A DNA stretch of 14,937 nt from assembly GCA_051001995.1 (NCBI GenBank), contig JBPCMT010000112.1, positions 1-14,937 of the forward strand, read 5' to 3'. The translations under genes were made by a program, and so were the position numbers. Each line of letters begins with the position of its first letter. Within the stretch, counting starts at the first letter, position 1. The notes under the pieces were generated by a model. It had not been told where the DNA came from. It did no database searches and saw only the letters and a program-made list of their open reading frames with translations. Shown here one piece after another: positions 6,317 through 13,134 of this stretch. Source of the stretch: CAWEHQ01 sp051001995 (GTDB lineage Bacteria; Actinomycetota; Thermoleophilia; Solirubrobacterales; Thermoleophilaceae).

Positions 6317-6816
6317 GAACGACGATCCGGGACGCCACGCTCGCTGACCTTCCAGCGGTCTTCGCGATCTACAACGAGGAGGTGCTGCACGGGACCGCCA
6401 CCTTCGACACGGTTCAGCGGGAGCCGGGGCGCGACGACGCCTGGCTGACCGACCGCCACCCGGCGCGTCACCCGGTGCTCGTGGCGGATGCCGGCGGCGA
6501 TGTCACGGGGTGGGCGAGCCTGTCGCAGTGGTCGGACCGCCGAGGGTATGACCGCACCGCCGAGTCGTCGGTGTACGTCCATTCCGCACACCGCTCGCAG
6601 GGCATCGGGCGGGCCCTGCTGCTCGCGCTGGTCGAACGAGCGAAGGGCGCGGGGCTCGGCGTGCTGGTCGCGCGGATCGCCGACGCGCGGCAGGCGAGCG
6701 TGGCGCTCCACGAGTCGGTCGGCTTCGCGCGCTTCGGGACCCAGCGCCGGTGCGGCGAGAAGTTCGGCCGCCTGCTGGACGTCGAGCTGATGGACCTCCA
6801 CCTGGACGGCAACTGA
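6313..6816 (+). CDS. GNAT N-acetyltransferase, phosphinothricin acetyltransferase (PAT) family
   Basis: 167 residues from TTG. The family transfers acetyl from acetyl-CoA to an amine; characterised members act on phosphinothricin, methionine sulfone or related amino acids. The opening TIRDATLADLPAVFAIYNEEV (from residue 4) and TATFDT (28-33) are typical of PAT. SSVYVHSAHRSQGIGRALL (85-103) carries the acetyl-CoA pyrophosphate loop, and ADARQASVALHESVGFARFG is the late helix-strand. TTG 6313 is chosen because it gives the family's normal N-terminus and overlaps the upstream TGA as TTGA. GTG 6280 would add eleven residues (GPSGPVRGGAL) without family resemblance. Expressed with the VOC gene, followed by a hairpin. 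The substrate cannot be told from sequence. Confidence 0.88.
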   Translation: MRTTIRDATLADLPAVFAIYNEEVLHGTATFDTVQREPGRDDAWLTDRHPARHPVLVADAGGDVTGWASLSQWSDRRGYDRTAESSVYVHSAHRSQGIGRALLLALVERAKGAGLGVLVARIADARQASVALHESVGFARFGTQRRCGEKFGRLLDVELMDLHLDGN

Positions 6817-6844
6817 AAGGGGGCGGGAACGGGCCGCCGCGTCG

Positions 6845-6876
6845 AGCCTGGGGTTAGGCGCGGTCAACCTCAGGCT
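6845..6876. terminator. Hairpin between convergent genes, probably a two-way terminator
   Basis: AGCCTGGGGTT (6845-6855) pairs with AACCTCAGGCT (6866-6876) across a 10-base loop. All eleven positions pair if one G-U is allowed. It lies in the 83-base gap between the converging acetyltransferase and hydrolase genes. No T-run follows on either strand, so it would be an atypical GC hairpin terminator, as is common in actinobacteria. Confidence 0.6.
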
Positions 6877-6899
6877 GGAGGTCGTTCGGTTCGTGGGCC

Positions 6900-7661
6900 C
6901 TACGCCGCCGCAGCCCGCTCCAGCTGCGCGCGCACGTCGGGGCCGCTCAGCGGCCCGAGGTGGCCCGGCGCGCAGGTGGTCGGGTCGAGCTTCGCGAGCT
7001 TGCGGATGCTCGCGCGGGCGGCGTCGGTATCGAGGTTGTAGGCCTCGTTGGGCACCGTCGGCTCGATCTCCCGGCCGTACATGTCGGTGAGATAGAAGCA
7101 GTCGCTCACGAGCGCCAGGCGGTCGGAGGCGCGCCACAGACCGATCAGCCCGGGAGCGTGGCCGGAGAGTTCCACCACCTCGAACCCGGCCACCGAGTCG
7201 CCCTCCTCGACCGTGCTCGAGACCTTCACCGGGCCGCCGTCCCAGACGTGCTCGTGGGTGAACTCGTGGAGCTTGCGGGCGGGCAGCGGGAGCTTGGACA
7301 TGTCCCAGTAGTCGCGCCCGCCGCTCCCCTGAGCCTGCTCCACCGCGTCGGGGTGGCACTCGATCGGCGCGAGCTCGGAGAGGGTCGGCGCCGAGCCACG
7401 GTGGTCGGTGTCCGCGTGGCCCAGGACCACGCGCTTGATGCCGCCCATTCGCCCCGCGGCGAGCGCGATCGACGTCGCCATGCCCTTCTCCCCAGCGTCG
7501 TAGACCACCACCCCCTGGCCGTCCTCGATCAGGTAGACGTTCATCACGCGGTTCAGGCCGCCGCGCATAAGGAAGACGCCCTCGGCGATCCGCTCGGGCT
7601 CGGCGGCGGCCAGCTTCAGGAGCCGAGGCCGGGCGGTGAGATTTCTCGAGGGCGCCGTCAC
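6900..7661 (-). CDS. Metallo-beta-lactamase-fold hydrolase with HxDxDH motif
   Basis: 253 residues. The MBL fold is clear: NVYLIEDGQGVVVYDAG (41-57) is the opening sheet, GHADTDHRG (81-89) the metal motif, SGHAPGLIGLW (166-176) gives H168, ALVSDCFY (183-190) gives bridging D187, and APGHLGPL (231-238) gives H234. The canonical first motif HxHxDH reads H82-A-D84-T-D86-H87, with Asp instead of the second His. The metal site is therefore altered, though Asp can still bind metal. GTG 7661 is chosen; TAGGTT lies upstream, and GGGGG about 20 bases before GTG is too far to be a good ribosome site. It is divergent from the SDR-FadE operon. Family members include lactonases, glyoxalase II-like thioesterases and others; I cannot assign a substrate. 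Confidence 0.85.
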   Translation of the reverse strand: MTAPSRNLTARPRLLKLAAAEPERIAEGVFLMRGGLNRVMNVYLIEDGQGVVVYDAGEKGMATSIALAAGRMGGIKRVVLGHADTDHRGSAPTLSELAPIECHPDAVEQAQGSGGRDYWDMSKLPLPARKLHEFTHEHVWDGGPVKVSSTVEEGDSVAGFEVVELSGHAPGLIGLWRASDRLALVSDCFYLTDMYGREIEPTVPNEAYNLDTDAARASIRKLAKLDPTTCAPGHLGPLSGPDVRAQLERAAAA

Positions 7662-7690
7662 ACCCGTCTATCTACCCCCACGCGCCCCCG

Positions 7691-7696
7691 AACCTA
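7691..7696 (-). promoter_or_regulatory. Candidate -10 box TAGGTT for the MBL hydrolase
   Basis: TAGGTT on the minus strand fits TANNNT and ends 29 bases before GTG 7661, predicting a leader of about 22 bases. A second AT-rich stretch, TAGATAGAC, lies closer to the start and may serve instead. Confidence 0.3.
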
Positions 7697-7706
7697 ACGT
7701 CGCGGC

Positions 7707-7712
7707 TATCGT
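7707..7712 (+). promoter_or_regulatory. Candidate -10 box TATCGT for the SDR-FadE operon
   Basis: TATCGT fits TANNNT and ends 9 bases before CTG 7722. The minus-strand box for the divergent hydrolase is only 10 bases away, so the two promoters overlap back to back and may be co-regulated. Confidence 0.35.
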
Positions 7713-7721
7713 CTCCGGCCC

Positions 7722-8573
7722 CTGGCCGAGCTCGCCGACAAGACGCTGTTCATCTCCGGCGGGAGCCGCGGCATCGGACTGGCGATCGCGCTGCGCGCCG
7801 CCCGGGACGGCGCCAACGTCGCGCTGATCGCCAAGACCGCCGAGCCGCACCCCAAGCTCGAGGGGACCGTCTACACGGCCGCCGAGGCGATCGCGGAGGC
7901 CGGCGGCCAGGCGCTTCCGATCGTGGGCGACATCCGCGACGAGCAGCAGGTCCTTGCCGCAGTGGACCAGACGGTCGAGCGCTTCGGCAGGATCGACGTC
8001 TGCGTGAACAACGCGAGCGCGATCAACATCGCCGGAACCGAGGCGCTCCCGATGAAGCGCTACGACCTGATGCAGGACGTCAACGCCCGCGGGACGTTCC
8101 TCGTCAGCAAGGCGTGCGTCCCGCACCTCAAGCGCGCCGAGAACGCCCACGTCCTGACGCTCTCGCCGCCGATCAGCCTCGAGCCGCGCTGGCTCAAGGA
8201 CTACGCCGGCTACGCGATCGCCAAGTACGGCATGAGCCTCTGCACACTCGGTATGGCGGCGGAGTTCCGCGAGGAGAGCATCGCGTTTAACTCCCTCTGG
8301 CCCCGCACGATCATCGCCACCGCCGCCGTCCAGAACCTGCTCGGCGGCGACGAGGCGATGGCCCGCTCGCGCAAGCCCGAGCTGGTGGCCGACGCCGCGC
8401 ACGCGATCCTGTCGCGGCGGAGCCGCGAGTGCACCGGCAACCTCTTCCTCGCCGAGGACGTGCTGGTCGAGGCGGGCGTGACCGACTTCGCGCCGTACTC
8501 GTACGCGGACGGCGAGCCCGCCGTGGACCTGTTTGTGGACTCAGTCGATCCCCAAGCCCCGCAGGAGGCCTAG
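7722..8573 (+). CDS. SDR-family oxidoreductase, HSDL2/citronellol-dehydrogenase-like, apparent CTG start
   Basis: 283 residues from CTG 7722. Classical NAD(P)-dependent short-chain dehydrogenase: ISGGSRGIGLAIA (11-23) is the nucleotide-binding Gly motif, CVNNAS (94-99) follows strand 4, and the catalytic residues are S148 (TLSPPIS), Y164 and K168 (YAIAK). The LSPP motif and the tail with NLFLAEDVLVEAGVTDF resemble hydroxysteroid-dehydrogenase-like 2 and the citronellol/citronellal dehydrogenase group. The frame opens just after a stop at 7695, and the first ATG (7923) falls after the Rossmann motif, so it cannot be the true start. No GTG or TTG lies in frame before it, while CTG 7722 gives the family-like N-terminus LAELADKTLFISGG. 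Its stop abuts the first FadE start. Likely role: oxidising a hydroxyacyl or isoprenoid intermediate together with the acyl-CoA dehydrogenases. Confidence 0.85.
   Translation: MAELADKTLFISGGSRGIGLAIALRAARDGANVALIAKTAEPHPKLEGTVYTAAEAIAEAGGQALPIVGDIRDEQQVLAAVDQTVERFGRIDVCVNNASAINIAGTEALPMKRYDLMQDVNARGTFLVSKACVPHLKRAENAHVLTLSPPISLEPRWLKDYAGYAIAKYGMSLCTLGMAAEFREESIAFNSLWPRTIIATAAVQNLLGGDEAMARSRKPELVADAAHAILSRRSRECTGNLFLAEDVLVEAGVTDFAPYSYADGEPAVDLFVDSVDPQAPQEA
8563..8568 (+). promoter_or_regulatory. Strong ribosome site AGGAGG for the first FadE gene
   Basis: AGGAGG lies within the last codons of the SDR gene, 5 bases before GTG 8574, and fixes that start. It is the best Shine-Dalgarno sequence I saw in the window. 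Confidence 0.8.
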
Positions 8574-9710
8574 GTGGACCTGACGTTCTCCGATTCAGAG
8601 CACGCCTTCCGCGAGGAGTTGCGCGCATGGCTCGCCGACAACGAGCCGGGGCCCGAGCCCGACGGCGAGGAGGCGAAGCTCCGCTGGCGCCGCGACTGGC
8701 AGCGACGGCTCCACGAGGGCGGCTGGGCCGGGGTCCACTGGCCCGAGGAGTACGGCGGGCGCGGCGCCACGCTGATGCAGTCGGCGATCTTCTTCGAGGA
8801 GCTCGGCGGCGCGCGGGCGCCGCTGCCGGCGAACGCGCTCGGCCTGCTGCTCGGCGGGCCGACGCTGATGGTGTGGGGCACGCCGGAGCAGAAGGAGCGC
8901 TACCTGCCGCCGATCCTGTCCGCCGACGAGATCTGGTGCCAGGGCTTCTCGGAGCCCGATGCGGGCTCGGACCTCGCGGCGCTGAAGACGCGCGCGGTGC
9001 GCGACGGGGATGGCTGGCTCGTGACCGGGCAGAAGGTCTGGACGAGCGCCGCCCACTACTCGAAGTGGTGCATGCTGGTCGCGCGCACGGACACCGATGC
9101 CGCCAAGCACAAGGGCCTCACGTACTTCCTGATGGACGTCGAGCAGGACGCCGTTCAGATTCGACCGCTGCGCCAGATCACGGGCGAGGCGGAGTTCAAC
9201 GAGCTGTTCATGGAGGAGGCTCACGTTCCCGACGACAACGTGATCGGCGGCGTGGGCAACGGCTGGAAGGTCGCGCTCACGACGCTCATGAACGAGCGCG
9301 CGGGACTCGCCTTCTTCCTCCAGGTCCGCCTGCGACAGCTGCTCGACGAGCTGATCGCCGAGGCGGTGGCGCGCGGGTCGCTCGAGGACCCGGTCATCGC
9401 CGACCGCCTCGGGGAGCTGCATCTGAAGACCGAGGTCCTGCGCCTCACCGCCTACCGTGGGCTGACCGCGATCGAGAAGTACGGCCAGCCGGGTCCGGAG
9501 GGATCGCTGACCAAGTGGATGTGGTCGGAGACCAACCAGCAGCTCACCCAGCTCGCCGTGGACGTCCTCGGTGCCGAGGCCGTGACCGCCGGCACGAGCT
9601 GGTCCTACGAGCTTCTGCGCGCCCGCGGCAACTCGATCGAGGGCGGCACGACCGAGGTGCTCAAGAACATCGTCGCCGAGCGCGTGCTTGGCCTTCCGCG
9701 ACTCCGATAA
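8574..9710 (+). CDS. Acyl-CoA dehydrogenase, catalytic-type subunit (FadE-like)
   Basis: 378 residues. FAD-dependent oxidation of acyl-CoA to enoyl-CoA. The N-terminal helical domain includes GWAGVHWPEEYGGRG. The beta domain begins with QGFSEPDAGSDLAALKTRA (123-141), the FAD/substrate motif, then WLVTGQKVWTSAAHYSKW. The C-terminal domain ends with NSIEGGTTEVLKNIVAERVL, where E356 corresponds to the catalytic base of medium-chain acyl-CoA dehydrogenase (the Glu of YEGT). GTG 8574 follows the SDR stop codon directly and has a strong AGGAGG. The next gene begins 2 bases after the stop and encodes a second, shorter acyl-CoA dehydrogenase, as in the alpha2beta2 FadE pairs known from Mycobacterium steroid side-chain degradation. 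The electron acceptor is presumably ETF. The substrate is unknown. Confidence 0.92.
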   Translation: MDLTFSDSEHAFREELRAWLADNEPGPEPDGEEAKLRWRRDWQRRLHEGGWAGVHWPEEYGGRGATLMQSAIFFEELGGARAPLPANALGLLLGGPTLMVWGTPEQKERYLPPILSADEIWCQGFSEPDAGSDLAALKTRAVRDGDGWLVTGQKVWTSAAHYSKWCMLVARTDTDAAKHKGLTYFLMDVEQDAVQIRPLRQITGEAEFNELFMEEAHVPDDNVIGGVGNGWKVALTTLMNERAGLAFFLQVRLRQLLDELIAEAVARGSLEDPVIADRLGELHLKTEVLRLTAYRGLTAIEKYGQPGPEGSLTKWMWSETNQQLTQLAVDVLGAEAVTAGTSWSYELLRARGNSIEGGTTEVLKNIVAERVLGLPRLR

Positions 9711-9712
9711 GC

Positions 9713-10723
9713 GTGAACTTCGACTTCACCCAGGAGCAGCACGAGATCAAGCGAACCGCGCGGGAGCTGCTGGCGCGCCGCTCGTCCTCCGAGCGCGTGC
9801 GCGCAAGCGCCGAGAGCGGCCGCTACGACGACGACCTGTGGCGTGAGCTCCAGGAGCTGGGCTGGCCCGGGATCGCGATCGGCGAGCGGCACGGCGGCCA
9901 GGGGCTCGGCGTGCTCGAGCTGGCGATACTGCTCGAGGAGCTCGGGTACGCGGTCACGCCGTCGCCGTTCCTGGCGAGCACGATGGCGGCGCTGGCGATC
10001 GAGCACGCCGGCTCCGACGAGCAGCGCGAGCGCTGGCTGCCGGGGCTCGCCTCCGGCGAGGCGACCGGGGCGCTGGGGGTCGCGAGCGACGGCTCGGCCG
10101 ACATCGTGGGCGACGCCGACCGGGCGGCGGTGATCGTGCTGGTGGAGGGCGGCGCCGCGCGCCTGGTCCCGCGCGAGCAGGCTCGGGTCGAGGCGGTCCA
10201 GACGATCGATCCGACCCGCCACGCCGCGAGCGTGGCTGGTGACGGGGAGCCGCTTGGCGGGGACGCCTACGGCGCGATCGACCGGGCCACGCTGGCAGTG
10301 GCCGCCGAGCTCGTCGGCGTCTGCCAGCGGGCGCTGGACATGACGCTCGCCTACGTCAAGGAACGCAAGCAGTTCGGCGTGGCGGTGGGCGCCTTCCAGG
10401 CGGTCCAGCACCGCTGCGCGGCGATGCTTCTGCACACCGAGTCGGCCCGCTCGGCGACCTACTTCGCCGCATGGGCGGCGGACGCCGAGCCCGACCGGCT
10501 GCCCGAGGCCGCGTCGCTGGCCAAGGCCGCGGCCTCGACCGCCGGCCGCGAGGTCACCGCCGGGGCGATCCAGGCGCACGGCGGCGTGGGCTTCACCTGG
10601 GAGGCCGATGTGCACTGGCTCTTCAAGCGCGCGCAGGTGGACGCCGCGCTGCTGGGCGGCGCGGCCGCGCACCGGGCGCGGCTCGCCCGGCTCGCCGCGG
10701 CGCGCGTGCCCTCCCCGACGTAG
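9713..10723 (+). CDS. Acyl-CoA dehydrogenase, partner subunit lacking the catalytic Glu (FadE-like)
   Basis: 336 residues from GTG 9713, two bases after the preceding TAA; no ribosome site, so coupling to the first FadE gene is likely. The N-terminus NFDFTQEQHEIKRTARELL and GWPGIAIGERHGGQGLGVLE are typical, as are YVKERKQFGVAVGAFQAVQH and QAHGGVGFTWEADVHWLFKR near the C-terminus. The catalytic loop reads QVDAALLGGAAAHR (308-321): the position of the YEGT glutamate is Leu314. The middle FAD-contact domain is also shorter than in the first subunit. This asymmetry is characteristic of the beta partner of heterotetrameric FadE enzymes, where only one subunit supplies the base. ATG codons further in would lose conserved residues. 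A stand-alone dehydrogenase is unlikely. Confidence 0.88.
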   Translation: MNFDFTQEQHEIKRTARELLARRSSSERVRASAESGRYDDDLWRELQELGWPGIAIGERHGGQGLGVLELAILLEELGYAVTPSPFLASTMAALAIEHAGSDEQRERWLPGLASGEATGALGVASDGSADIVGDADRAAVIVLVEGGAARLVPREQARVEAVQTIDPTRHAASVAGDGEPLGGDAYGAIDRATLAVAAELVGVCQRALDMTLAYVKERKQFGVAVGAFQAVQHRCAAMLLHTESARSATYFAAWAADAEPDRLPEAASLAKAAASTAGREVTAGAIQAHGGVGFTWEADVHWLFKRAQVDAALLGGAAAHRARLARLAAARVPSPT

Positions 10724-10729
10724 CGGCTC

Positions 10730-11728
10730 ATGGCCCGCGACGGGCACCAGGACCACTCGCGCGCGACTTCTCCGGGCGGCGGAGGGCACGAGGGGCATTC
10801 CCACGCCATCTCGGCCGACGCCGACCGCGGCAAGCTGCTGCTCGCCCTCGGTCTGCTGCTGGGCTTCATGGCCGTCGAGGTCGTCGTCGGGATCGCCGTC
10901 GACTCGCTCGCGCTGCTCGCCGACGCGGCGCACATGCTCACCGACGCGGCCGCGCTCGCCCTCGCGCTGCTCGCGATCAGGCTCGCCCGGCGGCCCGCGG
11001 GCGGCCCCTGGACCTACGGGCTGCGGCGCGCCGAGATCCTCTCGGCGCAGTTCAACGGCGCGACGCTGCTCGTGCTCGCGCTGTTCATCGTCTACGAGGG
11101 CGTGCGCCGGCTCGCCGAGCCGCCGCCGACCGAGGGCGTCGCCGTGCTCGTGGTGGCGCTCGTCGGCGTGGCGGTCAACCTCGCCGCCACGACCGCGCTC
11201 GCGCGCGCGAACCGCAGCAGCCTGAACGTGGAGGGCGCCTACCAGCACGTGCTCACCGACCTGGCGGCGTTCGTCGCGACCGCGATCGCCGGCGCCGTGA
11301 TCCTCACGACCGGCTTCGTGCGCGCCGACGGCATCGCGGCGCTGATCGTCGCGGCGATCATGCTGCGCGCCGCCTACGGCCTGCTGCGCGACTCCGGCCG
11401 GGTGCTGCTCGAGGCGGCTCCAAGGGGCATCGACCCCGATGAGATCGGACGGGCGCTCGCCGGCCACCGTCACGTCCGCGACGTGCACGACCTCCACGTG
11501 TGGGAGGTCACCTCGGGCTTTCCGGCGCTGTCGGCGCACGTGCTGGTCGAGCCGGGCTGCGACTGCCACGAGCACCGTCGCCAGCTCGAGCGGTTGCTCG
11601 ACGAGCGCTTCGGGATCGAGCACACGACGCTCCAGGTCGACCACGCTCCGCGGGCCGGGCTGATCGGGCTCCAGCGCCGCGGTCCGGCGGCGCCGGCGAG
11701 TCGCCCGGCGCCGGGTGGCGACAAGTAG
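10730..11728 (+). CDS. CDF-family zinc/cadmium exporter (CzcD/ZitB-like)
   Basis: 332 residues. Cation diffusion facilitators are proton-driven efflux antiporters in the inner membrane. A His-rich N-tail (HQDHS at 6-10; HEGHSHAIS at 20-28) precedes six predicted membrane helices (roughly 35-57, 60-84, 100-122, 136-158, 175-195, 199-217). The metal site is complete: H68-MLT-D72 in helix 2 (DAAHMLTDAA) and H173-VLT-D177 in helix 5 (YQHVLTDLAA); the double HxxxD pattern is usual for zinc transporters. The cytoplasmic C-terminal domain contains HDLHVWEVTSG and a His/Cys-rich CDCHEH. It begins 6 bases after the FadE stop and lies in the same run, though its role is unrelated to acyl-CoA oxidation. 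No metal-sensor gene is visible nearby. Confidence 0.93.
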   Translation: MARDGHQDHSRATSPGGGGHEGHSHAISADADRGKLLLALGLLLGFMAVEVVVGIAVDSLALLADAAHMLTDAAALALALLAIRLARRPAGGPWTYGLRRAEILSAQFNGATLLVLALFIVYEGVRRLAEPPPTEGVAVLVVALVGVAVNLAATTALARANRSSLNVEGAYQHVLTDLAAFVATAIAGAVILTTGFVRADGIAALIVAAIMLRAAYGLLRDSGRVLLEAAPRGIDPDEIGRALAGHRHVRDVHDLHVWEVTSGFPALSAHVLVEPGCDCHEHRRQLERLLDERFGIEHTTLQVDHAPRAGLIGLQRRGPAAPASRPAPGGDK

Positions 11729-11737
11729 GTTGTGGCG

Positions 11738-12520
11738 ATGGTCGCCCTAGTCACCGGCGCTTCGAGCGGGATCGGCGCCGCCACGGCGCGGCGGCTCGCG
11801 CGCGAGCCGGGCACGAAGCTCGTGCTGGTCGCGCGCCGCGAGGAGCGGCTGCGCGAGCTGGCGAACGAGGTGGGCGGTGCCACCGTGATCGCCACCGACC
11901 TCACCGACGCGGACGCTCCGGCACGGGTGGCCGACGCGGTCGAGCGCGAGCACGGACGACTCGACCTGCTCGTCAACAACGCCGGCGGGGCGTGGCGTGG
12001 CAGGTTCGGCGACGAGGGCTGGGAGAACGTCCGCCGGCACATGGAGATCAACTTCGACGCGGTCGTCCGCCTGACCGAGGCGCTGCTCGGGGTCCTCCGC
12101 CGCTCCGCGCCGAGCGCGATCGTCAACGTCAGCAGCGTGGCGGGCCGCGTCTCGCGCGGCAACTCCGGCGCGTACTCGGCCAGCAAGTTCGCGCTGATCG
12201 GCTGGAGCGAGGCGCTCCATCTCGAGGAGCGCGGGCAGGGCGTGCATGTCGGCCTGGTGCTGCCGGGCTTCGTCGCCACCGAGGGATTCCCGCAGCGCGA
12301 GCTGCGCGAGCGGCGGCTCACGCGCCGGCTGGTGTCGCGGCCGGAGCGGGTCGCGGAGGCGATCGTCGACGTCGGCCTGAGGGGCCGGCCCGAGCGCTAC
12401 GTGCCGCGCCCGTACTGGGTGGTGGCCGCCCTGCGCGGCGTCGCGCCCGGACTGGTGCGCCGCGCGACCGGCGGCGGCGGGGCGATGACGCCGTCGACCG
12501 CCGGCGACGAGCGAGCGTGA
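11738..12520 (+). CDS. Short-chain dehydrogenase/reductase (classical SDR)
   Basis: 260 residues. VALVTGASSGIGAATA (2-17) is the cofactor-binding motif. LDLLVNNAGG follows strand 4, and the catalytic residues are S133 (NVSSVAG), Y146 and K150 (YSASK). LVLPGFVATEGF is the usual substrate-loop region. The basic Arg pair in VARREERLRE after strand 2 suggests NADPH preference. ATG 11738 is preferred because the family opening MVALVTG starts there; GTG 11732 would add two residues. It follows the CDF gene by 9 bases, and its TGA overlaps the GTG of the next gene as GTGA. The last 60 residues, with PERYVPRPYWVVAALRGVAP, resemble DltE/YqjQ-type SDRs with a membrane-associating tail. The substrate is unknown. 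Confidence 0.9.
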   Translation: MVALVTGASSGIGAATARRLAREPGTKLVLVARREERLRELANEVGGATVIATDLTDADAPARVADAVEREHGRLDLLVNNAGGAWRGRFGDEGWENVRRHMEINFDAVVRLTEALLGVLRRSAPSAIVNVSSVAGRVSRGNSGAYSASKFALIGWSEALHLEERGQGVHVGLVLPGFVATEGFPQRELRERRLTRRLVSRPERVAEAIVDVGLRGRPERYVPRPYWVVAALRGVAPGLVRRATGGGGAMTPSTAGDERA

Positions 12521-13134
12521 GCGCCGCGACCGGCGAGATCGCCGTGGGCGACCTGGGCCGCGACCGCTTCAACGAGGCGCTCGGGGTCCTGACCGGCGGC
12601 ATGCGCGACAACCCGGTGCACGTCGCGGCATTCGGGCCCGACCCCGACCGCCGCCGGCACGCGCTCGAGCGGCTCTTCGGCGCGCTCTTTCGGATCAAGG
12701 CGGGGCAACCGATCTGCGCGACACGCGACGGGGAGATCGTCGCGGCGACGGGCGTCGCGCCGGCCGGGACGTGTCAGCCCAGCGGTCGCGAGGCGGCTGC
12801 GTTCGTGCCGGTGGTAGCCGGGCTCGGGCCGCGAGCGGCCGCGCGCACGAGCCGCTGGATCCGCGCGTGGTCGCGCCGCGACCCAGCCGAGCCGCACGTG
12901 CACCTGGGCCCGCTCGCCGTGGACGCCGGCCTCCAGGGGCAGGGGATCGGCACGATCCTCCTCGCCGAGCACTGCCGTGGCCTCGATGCCGCCGGCGAGG
13001 TCGGCTACCTCGAGACCGACAGGGAGCGCAACGTCGCCTTCTACGCGCGCCAGGGGTTCGAGACCGTCGACGAGACAGCCGTCCTGGGCGTGCCGTGCTG
13101 GTTCATGCGCCGGCCGCCGCGCGCGGAATCGTGA
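12517..13134 (+). CDS. GNAT-family N-acetyltransferase
   Basis: 205 residues from GTG 12517, overlapping the SDR stop by four bases (GTGA). The acetyl-CoA loop is HLGPLAVDAGLQGQGIGTIL (129-148), and YLETDRERNVAFYARQGF (154-171) is the helix-strand typical of the family. VPCWFMRRP closes the protein. The N-terminal 60 residues (ALGVLTGGMRDNPVHVAAFG, then RLFGALFRI) match a GNAT subgroup of general acetyltransferases in actinobacteria. The substrate is not predictable. Its own stop TGA is overlapped by the GTG of the methyltransferase, so translation of the three genes is probably coupled. Confidence 0.88.
   Translation: MSAATGEIAVGDLGRDRFNEALGVLTGGMRDNPVHVAAFGPDPDRRRHALERLFGALFRIKAGQPICATRDGEIVAATGVAPAGTCQPSGREAAAFVPVVAGLGPRAAARTSRWIRAWSRRDPAEPHVHLGPLAVDAGLQGQGIGTILLAEHCRGLDAAGEVGYLETDRERNVAFYARQGFETVDETAVLGVPCWFMRRPPRAES

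Noticed and set aside
7923..8573. SDR starting at ATG 7923
   Set aside because: It would lack the GGSRGIG cofactor motif that is intact in the same frame upstream.
8429..9712. Plus-strand frame joined in front of the second FadE subunit
   Set aside because: This part is the off-frame shadow of the SDR and first FadE gene; the real second subunit begins at GTG 9713.
9605..11644. 679-codon minus-strand frame opposite the FadE and CDF genes
   Set aside because: Covers three well-supported genes in antisense and has low-complexity His/Arg/Gly text; a composition shadow.
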